Part shown: positions 5,434-6,648 of the stretch, piece by piece | Layout: every line of letters begins with the position of its first letter | Numbering within the stretch: position 1 is the first letter of the stretch | DNA from: Idiomarina sp. UBA6142 | GTDB lineage: Bacteria; Pseudomonadota; Gammaproteobacteria; Enterobacterales; Alteromonadaceae | DNA: 6,648 nucleotides | Assembly (NCBI GenBank): GCA_002423905.1 | Contig: DIVC01000106.1 | Coordinates: 16,673-23,320 of the forward strand | Direction: 5' to 3' | Made by a program: the position numbers and the translations under genes | The notes under the pieces: model-generated | What the model was told of the DNA's origin: nothing | Seen by the model: only the letters and a program-made list of their open reading frames with translations | Databases searched by the model: none

Positions 5434-6648
5434 ATGTCCGACTTTCGTAAGCAAGCGCTTGATTACCATGAATTTCCGCGCCCCGGTAAAATTACTGTTG
5501 AACTCAGTAAACCTGCCGAGACCAGTAAAGATTTAGCCCTCGCCTACAGCCCCGGCGTTGCTGAACCGGTGCGCGCTATTGCCGAAAATCCAGATGATGT
5601 GTACCGCTTCACTGGCAAAGGTAACATGGTTGCGGTTATTTCAAACGGTACCGCTATCCTTGGTTTGGGTAATTTAGGTCCAATGGCGTCAAAGCCGGTC
5701 ATGGAAGGCAAAGCTTTGCTGTTTAAGCGCTTTGCCGGGCTTGATTCAATCGATATTGAAATCACTCACAACACCACCGAAGAATTTATCAACACCGTTG
5801 CCAGCATTGCCGATAGCTTCGGTGGCATCAACTTAGAAGACATCAAAGCACCGGAGTGCTTTGAAATTGAAAAGGCTCTGATTGAACGCTGCGATATACC
5901 GGTATTTCACGATGACCAACATGGTACTGCCATTGTCACTGCAGCAGGGCTGTTGAACGCTCTAGAAATTCAAGGCAAAGAATTACATAAAGCGCATATC
6001 GTTTGTTTAGGGGCGGGCGCTGCTGCTATCGCCTGTATGGAACTCTTGATTAAGTGCGGTGCGCAACGCGAAAACATTTATATGCTCGACTCGAAAGGCG
6101 TTATTCACACCCGGCGGGACGACCTCAATGAATATAAAATGGCGTTCGCCAACAACACCGACAAACGTACATTAGGCGAAGTTATCACCGAGGCCGATGT
6201 ATTTATTGGTGTCTCGGGCCCAAATTTACTCAGCGCCGAAGCACTCAAACTGATGGCACCGAAACCGATCATATTTGCTTGCTCCAACCCCGATCCAGAA
6301 ATTAAGCCCGAATTAGCCTGGGCAGTACGTAAGGATTTGATCGTGGCAACTGGGCGCTCAGACTACCCCAATCAAGTGAATAACGTGTTGTGCTTTCCGT
6401 TTATTTTTCGCGGCGCGTTAGATGTACGTGCGCGACGCATTAATGACGCGATGAAGCTCGCTGCGGTAAAGGCTATCCGTGACTTGGCTAAGTTACCGGT
6501 ACCAGCACCAGTGCTGGCCGCCTGCGGTGTTGACCAGTTGGAGTTTGGGCCTGATTACATTATCCCCAAACCACTCGATCCGCGTTTAAAGACTCATGTA
6601 GCGCGCGCTGTTGCCAAGGCCGCTGTTGACTCTGGGGTCGCACGTATA
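5434..6648 (+). CDS. maeB: MaeB-type malic enzyme (malate dehydrogenase, oxaloacetate-decarboxylating), incomplete at the right edge
   Basis: Malic enzyme oxidatively decarboxylates malate to pyruvate and CO2 with NAD(P)+ in the cytoplasm, supplying pyruvate and reducing power when cells grow on C4 acids. The 405 visible residues have no stop codon. They align throughout with the malic-enzyme half of E. coli MaeB. Visible are HEFPRPGKI (12-20), AYSPGV with catalytic Tyr38, SNGTAILGLGNLG (70-82), MEGKALLFK with Lys93, NLEDIKAPECF (133-143) and FHDDQHGTA (158-166) with metal ligands Glu135, Asp136 and Asp160/161, the Rossmann turn GAGAAA (193-198), SNPDPEI (284-290), GRSDYPNQVNNV (307-318) and PKPLDPRL (378-385). 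The ATG at 5434 has TAAGGTG 8 bases upstream. The window stops where the malic domain ends; whether a phosphotransacetylase-like domain follows, as in 759-residue E. coli MaeB, or the protein ends near 410-425 residues, is not visible. NAD versus NADP preference cannot be decided. Confidence 0.93.
   Translation, partial: MSDFRKQALDYHEFPRPGKITVELSKPAETSKDLALAYSPGVAEPVRAIAENPDDVYRFTGKGNMVAVISNGTAILGLGNLGPMASKPVMEGKALLFKRFAGLDSIDIEITHNTTEEFINTVASIADSFGGINLEDIKAPECFEIEKALIERCDIPVFHDDQHGTAIVTAAGLLNALEIQGKELHKAHIVCLGAGAAAIACMELLIKCGAQRENIYMLDSKGVIHTRRDDLNEYKMAFANNTDKRTLGEVITEADVFIGVSGPNLLSAEALKLMAPKPIIFACSNPDPEIKPELAWAVRKDLIVATGRSDYPNQVNNVLCFPFIFRGALDVRARRINDAMKLAAVKAIRDLAKLPVPAPVLAACGVDQLEFGPDYIIPKPLDPRLKTHVARAVAKAAVDSGVARI

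Noticed and set aside
5544..6287. Minus-strand open frames within the malic enzyme gene
   Set aside because: They lie antisense to an intact, motif-complete enzyme and look like shadows.
1..6648. A defence, mobile or otherwise undescribed multi-gene system
   Set aside because: Every sizeable gene is a recognisable housekeeping gene in a conserved order, and no repeats, integrase, transposase or orphan cluster was seen.

Overview
The window is a conserved housekeeping neighbourhood of a gammaproteobacterial chromosome. Protein features and gene order fit a marine Alteromonadales-type genome, perhaps an Idiomarina relative; that placement is inference. Evidence includes a PriA of 732 residues, the same length as E. 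coli PriA, with all eight zinc cysteines at a constant +3 offset from the E. coli positions as I recall them, a four-cysteine bL31, a gammaproteobacterial-type FtsN, and the order rpmE < > priA ... ftsN-hslV. No mobile element, CRISPR array, tRNA, rRNA or phage gene was found, and codon use shows no obvious sign of transfer. I found no new multi-gene system. What merits a second look is the regulatory DNA.

Layout. The left two thirds reads leftward: priA (replication restart helicase, 2641-4839), argS (arginyl-tRNA synthetase, 793-2535), ftsN (divisome SPOR protein, 217-789) and the first 50 codons of hslV (HslUV protease, 1-152, continuing off the left edge, where hslU would be expected). 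argS and ftsN are separated by 3 bases and are probably co-transcribed. hslV has its own very good sigma-32-like heat-shock promoter in the 64-base gap after ftsN. An inverted repeat there links the promoter -10 box to the hslV Shine-Dalgarno sequence. A probable intrinsic terminator starts at the last base of the priA stop codon and separates priA from argS.

The right third reads rightward: rpmE (ribosomal protein bL31, 5023-5238), with a strong sigma-70 promoter, a structured leader and a textbook terminator, then a MaeB-type malic enzyme (5434 to the window edge, incomplete). priA and rpmE are divergent, sharing a 183-base intergenic region with back-to-back promoters. The priA promoter lies so close to the ATG that the transcript is predicted to be leaderless or nearly so.

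The genes serve translation (argS, rpmE), replication restart (priA), cell division (ftsN), protein quality control (hslV) and malate/pyruvate metabolism (malic enzyme). They are neighbours by conserved synteny, not one pathway.
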